63,068 bases of DNA from Paracoccaceae bacterium. GTDB lineage: Bacteria > Pseudomonadota > Alphaproteobacteria > Rhodobacterales > Rhodobacteraceae. Shown here piece after piece: positions 26,704 to 35,347 of this stretch. The stretch spans positions 9,951 to 73,018 of the forward strand of contig JAMWZG010000002.1 of NCBI GenBank assembly GCA_024304855.1, written 5' to 3'. The notes beneath the pieces are model-generated. The model was not told the origin of the DNA and did no database searches. It saw only the letters and a program-made list of their open reading frames with translations. How positions within the stretch are numbered: the first letter of the stretch is position 1; each line of letters starts with the position of its first letter. The position numbers and the translations under genes were made by a program.

Positions 26704-27453
26704 ATGATCCACATGACCCCAGATGCCATGCCTGCCGACCGGACGCGCGCCATGTCGCCGCGGGCGGGCCTATTGCTCTGGGCTATCATGACTGTGGCCG
26801 CCATGATGGTGGTGCACTGGGCTGTCTTTCCGTCTTTGGCTCCGGCCTCGGCCTCAATTACCCTGTTTCTGGCCGGTGCCGCCTTTCTCTGGACCGCGTT
26901 GCCGCATCACTATCCGCATTCCCTCTTCGGTGCCTGCAACGCCGTCACTCTGTTCCGCGCAGGGCTGGGGGCGACCCTGCTTTCGCCGCTTCTCGCTCCC
27001 GGCTTGGCGGATGCTGCGTTGAACGGCTGGTCCATCGCCCTTGTCGCGACCATCGCACTGTCGCTGGACGGGGTGGATGGTTTCCTCGCGCGGCGCAGCG
27101 GACTTGCCTCGGCCTTCGGCGCGCGTTTCGACATGGAGGTGGATGCAGCGCTCGCCCTCTTGCTGTCCCTTCTGGCGCTCGGCTCTGGCAAGGCAGGGTA
27201 TGAGGTGCTGCTGCTGGGCCTGATGCGCTATGCTTTTGTGGCCGCCGCATGGGGACTTCCCTGGATGGCAGAGGGGCTGCCTGACAAGTTCGGCCGCAAG
27301 GTTGTCTGCGTGATCCAGATCGCCGCGCTGATCGCCTTGCAGACACCCGTTGTCAGCGGAACACTGGCGCTGATCATCACCTATGGCGCGATAGGGGCGC
27401 TGCTTTGGTCCTTCGGGCGCGACGTGTTGTGGCTATGGAGACATCGGTCGTGA
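26704..27453 (+). CDS. CDP-alcohol phosphatidyltransferase
   Basis: An integral membrane phospholipid synthase (249 aa). The catalytic motif D-x2-DG-x2-AR-x8-G-x3-D-x3-D is complete, from DGVDGFLARR to the last Asp of FDMEVD. Six helices surround it. The alcohol acceptor (glycerol-P, inositol-P, choline or other) cannot be told. ATGs at 26704 and 26713 are both possible and neither has a clear ribosome site. It overlaps the next gene's start. Confidence 0.88.
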   Translation: MIHMTPDAMPADRTRAMSPRAGLLLWAIMTVAAMMVVHWAVFPSLAPASASITLFLAGAAFLWTALPHHYPHSLFGACNAVTLFRAGLGATLLSPLLAPGLADAALNGWSIALVATIALSLDGVDGFLARRSGLASAFGARFDMEVDAALALLLSLLALGSGKAGYEVLLLGLMRYAFVAAAWGLPWMAEGLPDKFGRKVVCVIQIAALIALQTPVVSGTLALIITYGAIGALLWSFGRDVLWLWRHRS

Positions 27454-29111
27454 CTTTGCCATCGCCGCGCGCGGCATGGCGCGCGCTTCTGGCCGCTGCC
27501 TTGCTCCATATCGTTCTGATCCAGCCCAATCACCCGGCCGCGATGACCTGGGGTGCCCTCTCGGTTCTCTCACTGGAATGGGTCGTGCTGCTTCTGGCCC
27601 TGCCTGTTCTGGGCGATGGGCGCTTGGGCCGCGTCATACGCGCACTTCTGACCGCCGTTCTGACGCTGATCGTGGTCCTCAAATCAGCTGACTTCGCCAT
27701 GTTCACCTCCTTTACCCGAGGTTTCAATCCCGTAGGCGACTTGCCCCTGTTGGCGGCCGCGTTCCGCCTGCTCTGGGGGTCCGTCGGCCTGTTGGGGGCC
27801 ATCGGGGCATTGATCGGCACCGTCCTTGCCATCGTTGCCCTTGCCGCAAGCCTCTGGTGGGCCATGGGTGTCTGGGCCAGAGTAGCCCTGCCACGGCCCG
27901 CCCTTATCGCCGCAGGGGCGGGTGCCGTTCTGACAATGGGATTGGCAGTGATGGACGTGGGCGCGATCATGGCGCGCTGGCCTGTCCCGTTCAACGCACC
28001 CGGCACGGCCTTTACCGCCCGCGTCGGGGTAGAGCGTGTGGCGCTGATCCGCAATACGCTGGCCGATCTGCGGGCTTTCAATGCGCTGGCGCGCACAGAT
28101 CCTTTCGCCGCCCGGGCAGGGTTGCTGGACAAGATCGACAGGGATGTTCTGGTCATCTTTGTCGAAAGCTATGGCCGCACCAGCCTTGATACGCCCTTCT
28201 ACGCGCAAGAGCATCGGCCGCTCCTTGCCAATGCAACCCGGCGGCTGGAGCAAGCGGGGCTTGCGGTGCAATCCGCCTATCTCTCCTCTCCGACACGGGG
28301 CGGGCAAAGCTGGCTGGCCCACGCCACTTTCGCCAACGGAATGCGCGTCGATGGGCAGGCCCGCTATCAGGCGGCAATCGCCAGCGGTCGCGAAACCCTG
28401 TTCCATATCGCGGCGCGGTCCGGGTTCCACACCGCTGCCGTGATGCCTGCCATCACGCTGGACTGGCCCGAGGCCGCATCCATGGGCTTTGACACAATCC
28501 TTCCCGCAGCAGACCTCGGCTATCGTGGACTGCCCTTCAACTGGGTCACGATGCCGGATCAGTTCACACTGGCCGCGATGGATCGCCTTGTCCGTGAACC
28601 AGTCTCTGATCAACGGGTTTTTGCGCAGGTTGCCCTGATTTCCTCTCATGCGCCCTGGGTGCCCATCCCGCGCATGATTCCGTGGGAAGAGCTCGGCGAC
28701 GGGTCCATCTTCAATGACATGGCGATGTCCGGTGATCGGCCAGACGTGGTGTGGCGTGACCATGACCGTGTGCGCGACCAGTATCGCATGTCGATCTCCT
28801 ACGCGCTCGAGGTTGTGGTGGACTATGCCATTCGTCACGCCGACGACCCGCCCCTGATGATCGTTCTGGGCGATCATCAGGCCGCCGGGTTCATCGCGCT
28901 GGACGAGCGGAGCGATGTTCCCATCCATCTCATCGGCCCGGCAGACCTTCTGGATCATGTCGCCGACTGGGGATGGACGCGCAGCATGATCCCCGCCGCA
29001 ACGGCCCCGGTCCTGCCGATGGAAGCCATGCGCGATCTGCTGATCGAGGCGTTCAGCACGACACTTCCCACCGGCGCCTCACTCCCTCGCGACGCCGTGA
29101 ATGGGGGCTGA
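27450..29111 (+). CDS. Membrane sulfatase-fold protein (LtaS/OpgB-like)
   Basis: A 553-residue protein with four or five N-terminal helices (to about residue 170) and an extracytoplasmic alkaline-phosphatase-superfamily domain. Key segments are LVIFVESYGRTS, with the metal-binding Glu and the nucleophilic Thr/Ser region, SSPTRGGQSWLAHATF, and VLGDHQAAG. This is the architecture of lipoteichoic-acid synthase and of the phosphoglycerol or phosphoethanolamine transferases. The GTG at 27450 overlaps the upstream stop and has GGAG 9 bases before it; an ATG at 27435 is an alternative. It may transfer a head group from the lipid made by the preceding enzyme. Confidence 0.83.
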   Translation: MTLPSPRAAWRALLAAALLHIVLIQPNHPAAMTWGALSVLSLEWVVLLLALPVLGDGRLGRVIRALLTAVLTLIVVLKSADFAMFTSFTRGFNPVGDLPLLAAAFRLLWGSVGLLGAIGALIGTVLAIVALAASLWWAMGVWARVALPRPALIAAGAGAVLTMGLAVMDVGAIMARWPVPFNAPGTAFTARVGVERVALIRNTLADLRAFNALARTDPFAARAGLLDKIDRDVLVIFVESYGRTSLDTPFYAQEHRPLLANATRRLEQAGLAVQSAYLSSPTRGGQSWLAHATFANGMRVDGQARYQAAIASGRETLFHIAARSGFHTAAVMPAITLDWPEAASMGFDTILPAADLGYRGLPFNWVTMPDQFTLAAMDRLVREPVSDQRVFAQVALISSHAPWVPIPRMIPWEELGDGSIFNDMAMSGDRPDVVWRDHDRVRDQYRMSISYALEVVVDYAIRHADDPPLMIVLGDHQAAGFIALDERSDVPIHLIGPADLLDHVADWGWTRSMIPAATAPVLPMEAMRDLLIEAFSTTLPTGASLPRDAVNGG

Positions 29112-29115
29112 AACC

Positions 29116-30066
29116 ATGGTCACGCGCAAGCGGCTCTTCATGATCCTGCGCCTGTCGGTCACACTGATCATTCTGGCGTTGCTCTGGCAGGCTGTGGATG
29201 GTCAGGCGGCGCTTGACCTTCTCCTGCGGGCTGATCCTCTCTGGCTTGTCGCGGGCGTGATCACCCTGACCGCGCAAACAGTGCTCTCGGCGCTGCGGTG
29301 GCGACTGACAGCCAATCGTCTGGGCCAGACGATCGCGGTGGGGCACGCCCTGCGCGAATATTATCTGTCCCAGATCGTGAACCAGTCCCTGCCGGGCGGC
29401 GTTCTGGGCGATGCCGGCCGGGCCGTCCGCGCGCGACACGAGGCAGGGTTGAAGCGGTCAGGTCAGGCCGTGATGTTCGAGCGACTGGCCGGACAGCTTG
29501 CACTCTTCGTCGTCACCTGTCTGGCGGTCGCGATCGTCTGGCTTTCCCCCGGCGGCATCACGCTGCCCGATTGGGTGCTGCGTCTGGTGGCTCTAACCGG
29601 GCTGGCCATGCTGGTTCTGCTGGGCGGCCTCTCGGCGCTCAGCGGCGGGACGACGGCCACGCAACGTCAGATCGGCGATTGGCTCTCAGCCTTCCGGCTC
29701 GCGGTTCTGTCGCCCTCGGTCTTGCCCCGTCAGGCCATGCTCAGCATCGGAACCACGGCGTTGAACCTGTCCGCATTCGCCCTTTGCGCACGGGCGACGG
29801 GAACGGTCATGCCTGTGACGGCGGTGCTGATCGTGGTGCCCCTGATCCTCTTCACAATGCTCATCCCCGTCTCCATCAGCGGCTGGGGTCTGCGCGAAGG
29901 GGCGGCGGCCACGCTCTTCCCCGTATTCGGGGCCACGGCCACCGAAGGTTTCGCCGCCAGCCTCGCGTTCGGGTTGATGTTCCTGCTCAGCACCTTGCCG
30001 GGCCTTCTGGTGCTGCTCGTCAGACAGCCGGCAGACGTGACAAAAACAGACTCTGTATCAGGGTAA
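29116..30066 (+). CDS. LPG-synthase-type membrane protein (UPF0104)
   Basis: An eight-helix membrane protein (316 aa) of the lysylphosphatidylglycerol-synthase transmembrane family without the soluble aminoacyl domain. Hallmarks are SALRWRLTANRLG, YYLSQIVNQSLPGGVLGDAGRAVRARH and PISISGWGLREGAA (in the sequence IPVSISGWGLREG). Such proteins are thought to move lipids or glycolipids. It follows the sulfatase-fold gene by 4 bases and completes a three-gene lipid operon. Confidence 0.85.
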   Translation: MVTRKRLFMILRLSVTLIILALLWQAVDGQAALDLLLRADPLWLVAGVITLTAQTVLSALRWRLTANRLGQTIAVGHALREYYLSQIVNQSLPGGVLGDAGRAVRARHEAGLKRSGQAVMFERLAGQLALFVVTCLAVAIVWLSPGGITLPDWVLRLVALTGLAMLVLLGGLSALSGGTTATQRQIGDWLSAFRLAVLSPSVLPRQAMLSIGTTALNLSAFALCARATGTVMPVTAVLIVVPLILFTMLIPVSISGWGLREGAAATLFPVFGATATEGFAASLAFGLMFLLSTLPGLLVLLVRQPADVTKTDSVSG

Positions 30067-30657
30067 ATCCGCAGATGGGATCATCTTGAAGAAGCTGTCA
30101 TCGGACCAGACCCCGAACCACGAGACGCCTTCCACGTCCTGCGCTTCTCCCAGTTCGACAAGGCGATAGAAACTCTTGCGGTCAATCAACGCCTCAAGCC
30201 CCGCCCGCACCATCACATAGGGCGAAGGCTCGCCCGTCTCCGGGTCGCGGACAAAGCGCAGCGGGTTGTCCGGCCCTGCGGTCACGCTGTCGCCGACATT
30301 GGTGTGAAAGGTCAGACGCTGACTGCGCCCCGCACCGTCCACATCGAAGTCCACGGCAAGAAACGGCGCGTCATCGACCGTGATCCCCACCTTCTCGACA
30401 GGTGTGACCAGGAAATACTTGTCACCATCCTTGCGCAGGATCGTGGAAAACAGCCGCACCAGCCCGGGGCGTCCGATGGGGGTTCCCTCATAGAACCATG
30501 TGCCATCCCGCGCGATCCGCATGTCCAGATCACCACAGAACGGCGGGTTCCACAGATGCACCGGCGGCAATCCCCGGCCCTTGGCTGCCTTCACAGAGGC
30601 AGCGATGCCTTCTGCCGAGGGGGTCACGATCATTTGTCCGCTCATTGCTTTTGCCAT
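30058..30657 (-). CDS. DUF1285 family protein
   Basis: A 199-residue cytosolic protein of unknown function, with DUF1285 motifs LWNPPFCGDLDMRIARDGTWFYEGTPIGR and LVRLFSTILRKDGDKYFLVTPVEK. The reading frame stays open far upstream but overlaps the divergent MoxR gene there. The ATG at 30657 is chosen because the family begins here; a second ATG is at 30645. The 3' end overlaps the preceding convergent gene by 9 bases. It shares a promoter region with moxR. Confidence 0.85.
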   Translation of the reverse strand: MAKAMSGQMIVTPSAEGIAASVKAAKGRGLPPVHLWNPPFCGDLDMRIARDGTWFYEGTPIGRPGLVRLFSTILRKDGDKYFLVTPVEKVGITVDDAPFLAVDFDVDGAGRSQRLTFHTNVGDSVTAGPDNPLRFVRDPETGEPSPYVMVRAGLEALIDRKSFYRLVELGEAQDVEGVSWFGVWSDDSFFKMIPSADLP

Positions 30658-30714
30658 TTCTCTTTCGCGCGATACTATCATCATATCGAGGTAGGGTTCA
30701 AAGGAGGGATTGCC

Positions 30715-31722
30715 ATGTCCGATCACGCCGATCTGGTTGCCGGTATCGAGGCGCTGGAGGACAAGCTGGCACAGGCCCGCGCCTCGATCACGCGTCGTTT
30801 CATCGGTCAGGAGAGAGTTGTTGACCTCACACTCTCGGCTCTGCTCTGCGGTGGGCATGGTCTGCTGATCGGCCTTCCCGGTCTGGGCAAGACCCGTCTG
30901 GTCGAGACGCTGTCCACCGTCATGGGCCTGCATGGCAATCGCGTGCAGTTCACGCCTGACCTGATGCCCGCCGATATCCTGGGCTCCGAAGTGCTGGAAA
31001 CCGATGCGGATGGTCGCCGCGCTTTCCGTTTTGTCGAGGGGCCGATCTTCTGCCAGCTTTTGATGGCGGATGAGATCAACCGCGCCAGCCCGCGCACCCA
31101 ATCGGCCCTGTTGCAGGCGATGCAGGAACGCCGCGTCACGGTTGCAGGACAGGACCGCGCGCTGGGCAAACCCTTTCACGTTCTGGCGACCCAGAACCCG
31201 ATCGAGCAGGAAGGCACCTACCCGCTGCCCGAAGCGCAGCTTGACCGCTTTCTTGTGCAGATCGACGTGCAATACCCCGACCGCGCGACCGAGCGTGACA
31301 TCCTGATTGCCACGACCGGCGTGGCCGAGGAGGAGGCGCATCAAGTCTTCTCGGATGGCGAGCTTCTGGCGGCACAGACGCTTCTGCGCCGGATGCCGGT
31401 CGGTGACGCGGTTGTCGAGGCGATCCTTGACCTGGTCCGCGCCTTCCGCCCCGATGACGCCAGCGCCGATGACCGCGTGCGGCAGACCGTCGCCTGGGGG
31501 CCGGGTCCGCGCGCGGCGCAGGCTCTGATGCTGACGGTGCGCGCACGCGCCCTGCTGCAAGGGCGGCTTGCCCCCTCGGTCGAGGATGTCGTGGCCATGG
31601 CGCGGCCTGTGCTGACGCATCGCATGGCGCTCAACTTCGCGGCGCGCGCCCGTGGCGACACGCTGACCGGCCTGATCACCGACACCGCCGCCCGCATCAC
31701 GCGGATCGAGGCGGCGGCGTGA
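30715..31722 (+). CDS. moxR: MoxR-family AAA+ ATPase
   Basis: An AAA+ chaperone-like ATPase (335 aa) typically paired with DUF58 and von Willebrand proteins. Walker A is GLPGLGKT, Walker B is LLMADEINRASPRTQSALLQAMQE and sensor 1 is LATQNP. The ATG at 30715 has AAGGAGGG 7 bases upstream. Its stop overlaps the next GTG start (GTGA). It heads the 30.7-37.4 kb operon of four coupled genes. Confidence 0.95.
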   Translation: MSDHADLVAGIEALEDKLAQARASITRRFIGQERVVDLTLSALLCGGHGLLIGLPGLGKTRLVETLSTVMGLHGNRVQFTPDLMPADILGSEVLETDADGRRAFRFVEGPIFCQLLMADEINRASPRTQSALLQAMQERRVTVAGQDRALGKPFHVLATQNPIEQEGTYPLPEAQLDRFLVQIDVQYPDRATERDILIATTGVAEEEAHQVFSDGELLAAQTLLRRMPVGDAVVEAILDLVRAFRPDDASADDRVRQTVAWGPGPRAAQALMLTVRARALLQGRLAPSVEDVVAMARPVLTHRMALNFAARARGDTLTGLITDTAARITRIEAAA

Positions 31723-32603
31723 CACAAACCCAACCCCTGACCCTGCGCGCCAGAGCCGAGGCCGAGGCGGCCCGCTTCCCCCCGCTTCTGGCGCGGGCGG
31801 AACACCTGGCAGGCACGGTCCTGCTGGGTGAACACGGCCGTCGCCGCGCGGGGCAGGGGGATGATTTCTGGCAATATCGCCCGGTGCAGCAGGGTGATCC
31901 GGTCCGCATGATCGACTGGCGCCGCTCTGCCCGCGGCGACACACAGTTCGTGCGCGAAAGGGAATGGCAGATTGCACAAAGCGTCATGCTCTGGGTCGAT
32001 CAGGCCGCTTCCATGCGCTTCTCATCAGACCCTAACCTGCCGGAAAAGGCGGATCGCGCGCGTTTGCTGGCCCTCGCAATCGCCGTCCTTCTCGTCCGTG
32101 GCGGCGAGAGGGTGGGGCTGACCGGCACAACATTGCCGCCGCGCCGGGGCAATGCCCAACTCCTCAGGCTGGCCGAGATGCTCAGCCGCGATGATGACAC
32201 CGACTATGGCATCCCCGAATCGCGTGCGATGATTCCGCAGGCGCGGGCCATGTTCGTGTCTGATTTCCTCTCTGACATCGCCCCCATAGAGGCCGCTCTC
32301 ACCAAGGCCGCAGATCGCGGTGTGCGTGGACTGCTTCTGCAAGTGCTTGATCCTGCGGAGGAGGCTTTTCCCTTTCAGGGGCGCACGATCTTTCAAAGCG
32401 TGGGCGGCACATTGGCCCATGAAACACTCAAGGCAGGCGATCTGCGCGGGCGCTATCTGGCACGTCTGGCGGAACGCAAGGCGGCGCTCGCGGATCTCTG
32501 CGCCGCGACGGGGTGGCAGTATCAGTGCCATCATACCGATGCGGCGGCGCAGGCGGCGCTCTTGTGGGTCTGGCGCGCTCTGGAACGGGGGGCGGGCACA
32601 TGA
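31719..32603 (+). CDS. DUF58 domain protein
   Basis: The soluble partner of MoxR (294 aa). The DUF58 core is seen in DDFWQYRPVQQGDPVRMIDWRRSARGDTQFVRERE (residues 48-82), followed by a vWA-like fold with a degenerate MIDAS, VDQAASMRFS. It starts with a GTG that overlaps the moxR stop. It likely helps assemble an envelope complex with the two downstream membrane proteins. Confidence 0.92.
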   Translation: MTQTQPLTLRARAEAEAARFPPLLARAEHLAGTVLLGEHGRRRAGQGDDFWQYRPVQQGDPVRMIDWRRSARGDTQFVREREWQIAQSVMLWVDQAASMRFSSDPNLPEKADRARLLALAIAVLLVRGGERVGLTGTTLPPRRGNAQLLRLAEMLSRDDDTDYGIPESRAMIPQARAMFVSDFLSDIAPIEAALTKAADRGVRGLLLQVLDPAEEAFPFQGRTIFQSVGGTLAHETLKAGDLRGRYLARLAERKAALADLCAATGWQYQCHHTDAAAQAALLWVWRALERGAGT

Positions 32604-35347
32604 TTATCGGCCCCATCGGTTTTGCCGCGCCTTGGTTGCTGCTTGCATTGCTGGCGCTGCCGATCCTCTGGATCATCCTGCGCGCTGTCCCGCCTGCACC
32701 CATCCGCCGCCGTTTTCCCGGCGTTGCCCTTCTGCTGGGCCTCAAGGATGATGACAGCGTCACGGATCGCACGCCATGGTGGCTCTTGCTGCTCCGGATG
32801 CTGGCCGTGGCCGCCGTGATCATCGGATTGGCCGGCCCCGTCCTCAACCCCCAGCAGGATCGCCAGCCCGGCTCCGGCCCTGTGCTGATCGTCATGGACG
32901 GAGGATGGCCGGGGGCGCAGGATTGGACCAGCCGCGCCGAACTCGCAGACCGTTTGTTGGCCGAGGCCGGTCGCGAAGGTCGCCCCACTGCAATCCTGCG
33001 CCTGACCGCGCCAGAGGAAGCAGCCTTCCAATCCGCCGATCTGTGGCGCGCGCGCATCGCTGGTCTCGCGCCGCAACCCTGGACACCCACAGCCGACATG
33101 ATCGCCCGTGCTACGGAGGTTCTGCCCGAAGGCGGGTTCGAGACGCTTTGGTTCACCGACGGGTTGATGATCGACGGCCGTGATGCCCTTCTGGCCGCTC
33201 TCGAGGCGCGTGGCCCGGTGCGTGTCTTCGCCTCTGGCCGTAGCCCTGTGGCGCTTTTGCCTGCCGTCTATCAGGATGGTGCGCTGCGTCTCACCGCGCG
33301 CCGGGCAGAGGCAGGGGCCGCGCAAGACTTAACGATTGCCGCCCATGGCCTTGACCCATCCGGCACCCCGCGCATCCTTGCCAACCTGCCGCTCCGGTTC
33401 GAAACAGGGGAAACAGAGGCGCTGACCGAGGCAAGCCTGCCTGCCGAATTGCGCGCCCGCATCACAAGGTTCGAGATCGAGGGCCTTCGCAGCGCGGGGG
33501 CCGTGGCGCTCTCCGATGACAGCCTCAGCCGTCGTGAGGTGGCTCTGGTCGCCGGGCGTGAAGACCGCGAAGGGTTGGAACTGCTCTCGCCCCTGCATTA
33601 CCTGCGGCAGGCGCTGGCCCCCAATGCCGACCTGCTGGAGGGTGGGATCAGCGATGTCCTGCCCGCAAATCCCGACGTGATCATCCTGGCCGATGTGGCG
33701 ACGCTGTCCCCATCCGAGGAAGAGGCGCTGCTGGAATGGACCGACGCCGGAGGTCTGTTGTTGCGATTCGCCGGCCCGCGCCTTGCCGCGAGCGAGGTCA
33801 GCAGGACCGAGGAGCATCCCCTGATGCCGGTCCGCCTGCGTGCAGGCGGTCGCACCGTGGGGGGCGCAATGAGTTGGGGTGATCCCAAAACCCTTGCAGC
33901 CTTCCCCGAGGACAGCCCCTTTTTCGGGCTGCCAATCCCCGATGATGTGACCGTGACCGCACAGGTCATGGCGCAACCGGACCCGACCCTCGCCGATCGC
34001 GTGATCGCACAACTGACCGATGGCACGCCTTTGGTCACACGCAAACCCATCGGTCAGGGGCAGGTGGTGTTGATCCATGTGACCGCCAATGCCGAATGGT
34101 CCAGCCTGCCCTTGTCGGGCCTCTTTGTGCGGATGCTTGATCGTCTGGCGGTGTCTTCCGCCGGGCAGGGTATAGATGCCGCCGATCTGGAAGGCACGAC
34201 TTGGCAACCCGTCACGGTCCTCGACGGCATGGGGCGCGTGCAGGATGCGCAGACCCTGCCGGGCGTTGACGGCGCCGCTCTTCTGACGGGCGCGCTTGGC
34301 CCCGACCTTCGCCCCGGCCTTTATGATGGTGGAGAGCGCAGGCTGGCGCGCAACACGGTCTCCGCCGACAGCGTCCTGCAACCTGCATCCTGGCCCTCTC
34401 GCATTCCGGTCGAAGGGTTGAACCGCCCCGAGGAGACGCCGTTGACAGGATGGCTGCTGGCCGCCGCTCTGGCGCTTTTGCTGGCCGATGTCATTGCCTC
34501 TCTGGCCCTGTCGGGTCGCCTGATGGGCGCGCGCGCTGCCGTGATCCTGCTGGTGGCGATGTCAGCCCTGCCCAATGACGCCGCAGCCTCTGATGACTTC
34601 GCCATTGCCGCAACCACCGAACTCAAGCTGGGTCATATCGTGACAGGCGATCCGCGACTGGATGAGACGGCCTTGGCTGGCCTGCGTGGCCTGTCCGAGA
34701 CGCTTTTCTTCCGCACCTCTGTCGAACCCGGCGCGCCCATGTCCGTGAACCTCGAGACGGACGAGATCGGTCTGTTTCCATTTCTCTACTGGCCCGTCAC
34801 CCCGGATCAGCCAACCCCCTCCGCCGAGGCCTATGAGAAGCTGAACCGCTATCTGCGCTCCGGTGGCATGATCCTGTTCGACACGCGCGATGCCGATGTG
34901 GCAGGTTTCGGCGCAGCCAGTCCCAACGGGCGCAAATTGCAACAGCTTGCTGCGCCGCTGGATATTCCTGCCCTCGAGCCGATCCCCGAGGATCACGTCA
35001 TCACGCGCACTTTCTATCTTCTGCAAGACTTCCCCGGCCGCCATACCGCCCGTGATGTCTGGGTCGAGGCAGCACCCGCTGATGCCGAACAGATCGAGGG
35101 GATGCCGTTTCGCAATCTCAATGACGGGGTGACGCCGGTTGTCATCGGCGGCAATGACTGGGCTGCCGCCTGGGCCATGGATGAACGCGGCAACGCGCTC
35201 TATCCCGTGGGGCGCGGTTTCGGCGGCGAGCGTCAAAGGGAACTCGCCTTCCGCTTCGGGGTCAATCTTGTGATGCATGTGCTGACCGGCAATTACAAAT
35301 CCGATCAGGTTCACGTGCCTGCGCTTCTGGACAGGTTGGGTCAATGA
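32600..35347 (+). CDS. BatA-like N-terminal, DUF4159 C-terminal membrane protein
   Basis: A 915-residue protein. Residues 1-95 hold two helices of the aerotolerance-regulator N-terminal (BatA) type (PIGFAAPWLLLALLALPIL). A large region without a clear MIDAS follows, then helices near 615-660, and a C-terminal DUF4159 domain (about 690-915, with SGGMILFDTRDAD and the FRFGVNLVMHVLTGNYKSDQVH ending). Starts and stops of both neighbours overlap by 4 bases, so it is obligatorily co-expressed. Confidence 0.88.
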   Translation: MIIGPIGFAAPWLLLALLALPILWIILRAVPPAPIRRRFPGVALLLGLKDDDSVTDRTPWWLLLLRMLAVAAVIIGLAGPVLNPQQDRQPGSGPVLIVMDGGWPGAQDWTSRAELADRLLAEAGREGRPTAILRLTAPEEAAFQSADLWRARIAGLAPQPWTPTADMIARATEVLPEGGFETLWFTDGLMIDGRDALLAALEARGPVRVFASGRSPVALLPAVYQDGALRLTARRAEAGAAQDLTIAAHGLDPSGTPRILANLPLRFETGETEALTEASLPAELRARITRFEIEGLRSAGAVALSDDSLSRREVALVAGREDREGLELLSPLHYLRQALAPNADLLEGGISDVLPANPDVIILADVATLSPSEEEALLEWTDAGGLLLRFAGPRLAASEVSRTEEHPLMPVRLRAGGRTVGGAMSWGDPKTLAAFPEDSPFFGLPIPDDVTVTAQVMAQPDPTLADRVIAQLTDGTPLVTRKPIGQGQVVLIHVTANAEWSSLPLSGLFVRMLDRLAVSSAGQGIDAADLEGTTWQPVTVLDGMGRVQDAQTLPGVDGAALLTGALGPDLRPGLYDGGERRLARNTVSADSVLQPASWPSRIPVEGLNRPEETPLTGWLLAAALALLLADVIASLALSGRLMGARAAVILLVAMSALPNDAAASDDFAIAATTELKLGHIVTGDPRLDETALAGLRGLSETLFFRTSVEPGAPMSVNLETDEIGLFPFLYWPVTPDQPTPSAEAYEKLNRYLRSGGMILFDTRDADVAGFGAASPNGRKLQQLAAPLDIPALEPIPEDHVITRTFYLLQDFPGRHTARDVWVEAAPADAEQIEGMPFRNLNDGVTPVVIGGNDWAAAWAMDERGNALYPVGRGFGGERQRELAFRFGVNLVMHVLTGNYKSDQVHVPALLDRLGQ

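Noticed and set aside
30658..31977. Upstream extension of the DUF1285 frame across moxR
   Set aside because: The extra 440 residues are the antisense of moxR and low-complexity; the family starts near 30657.
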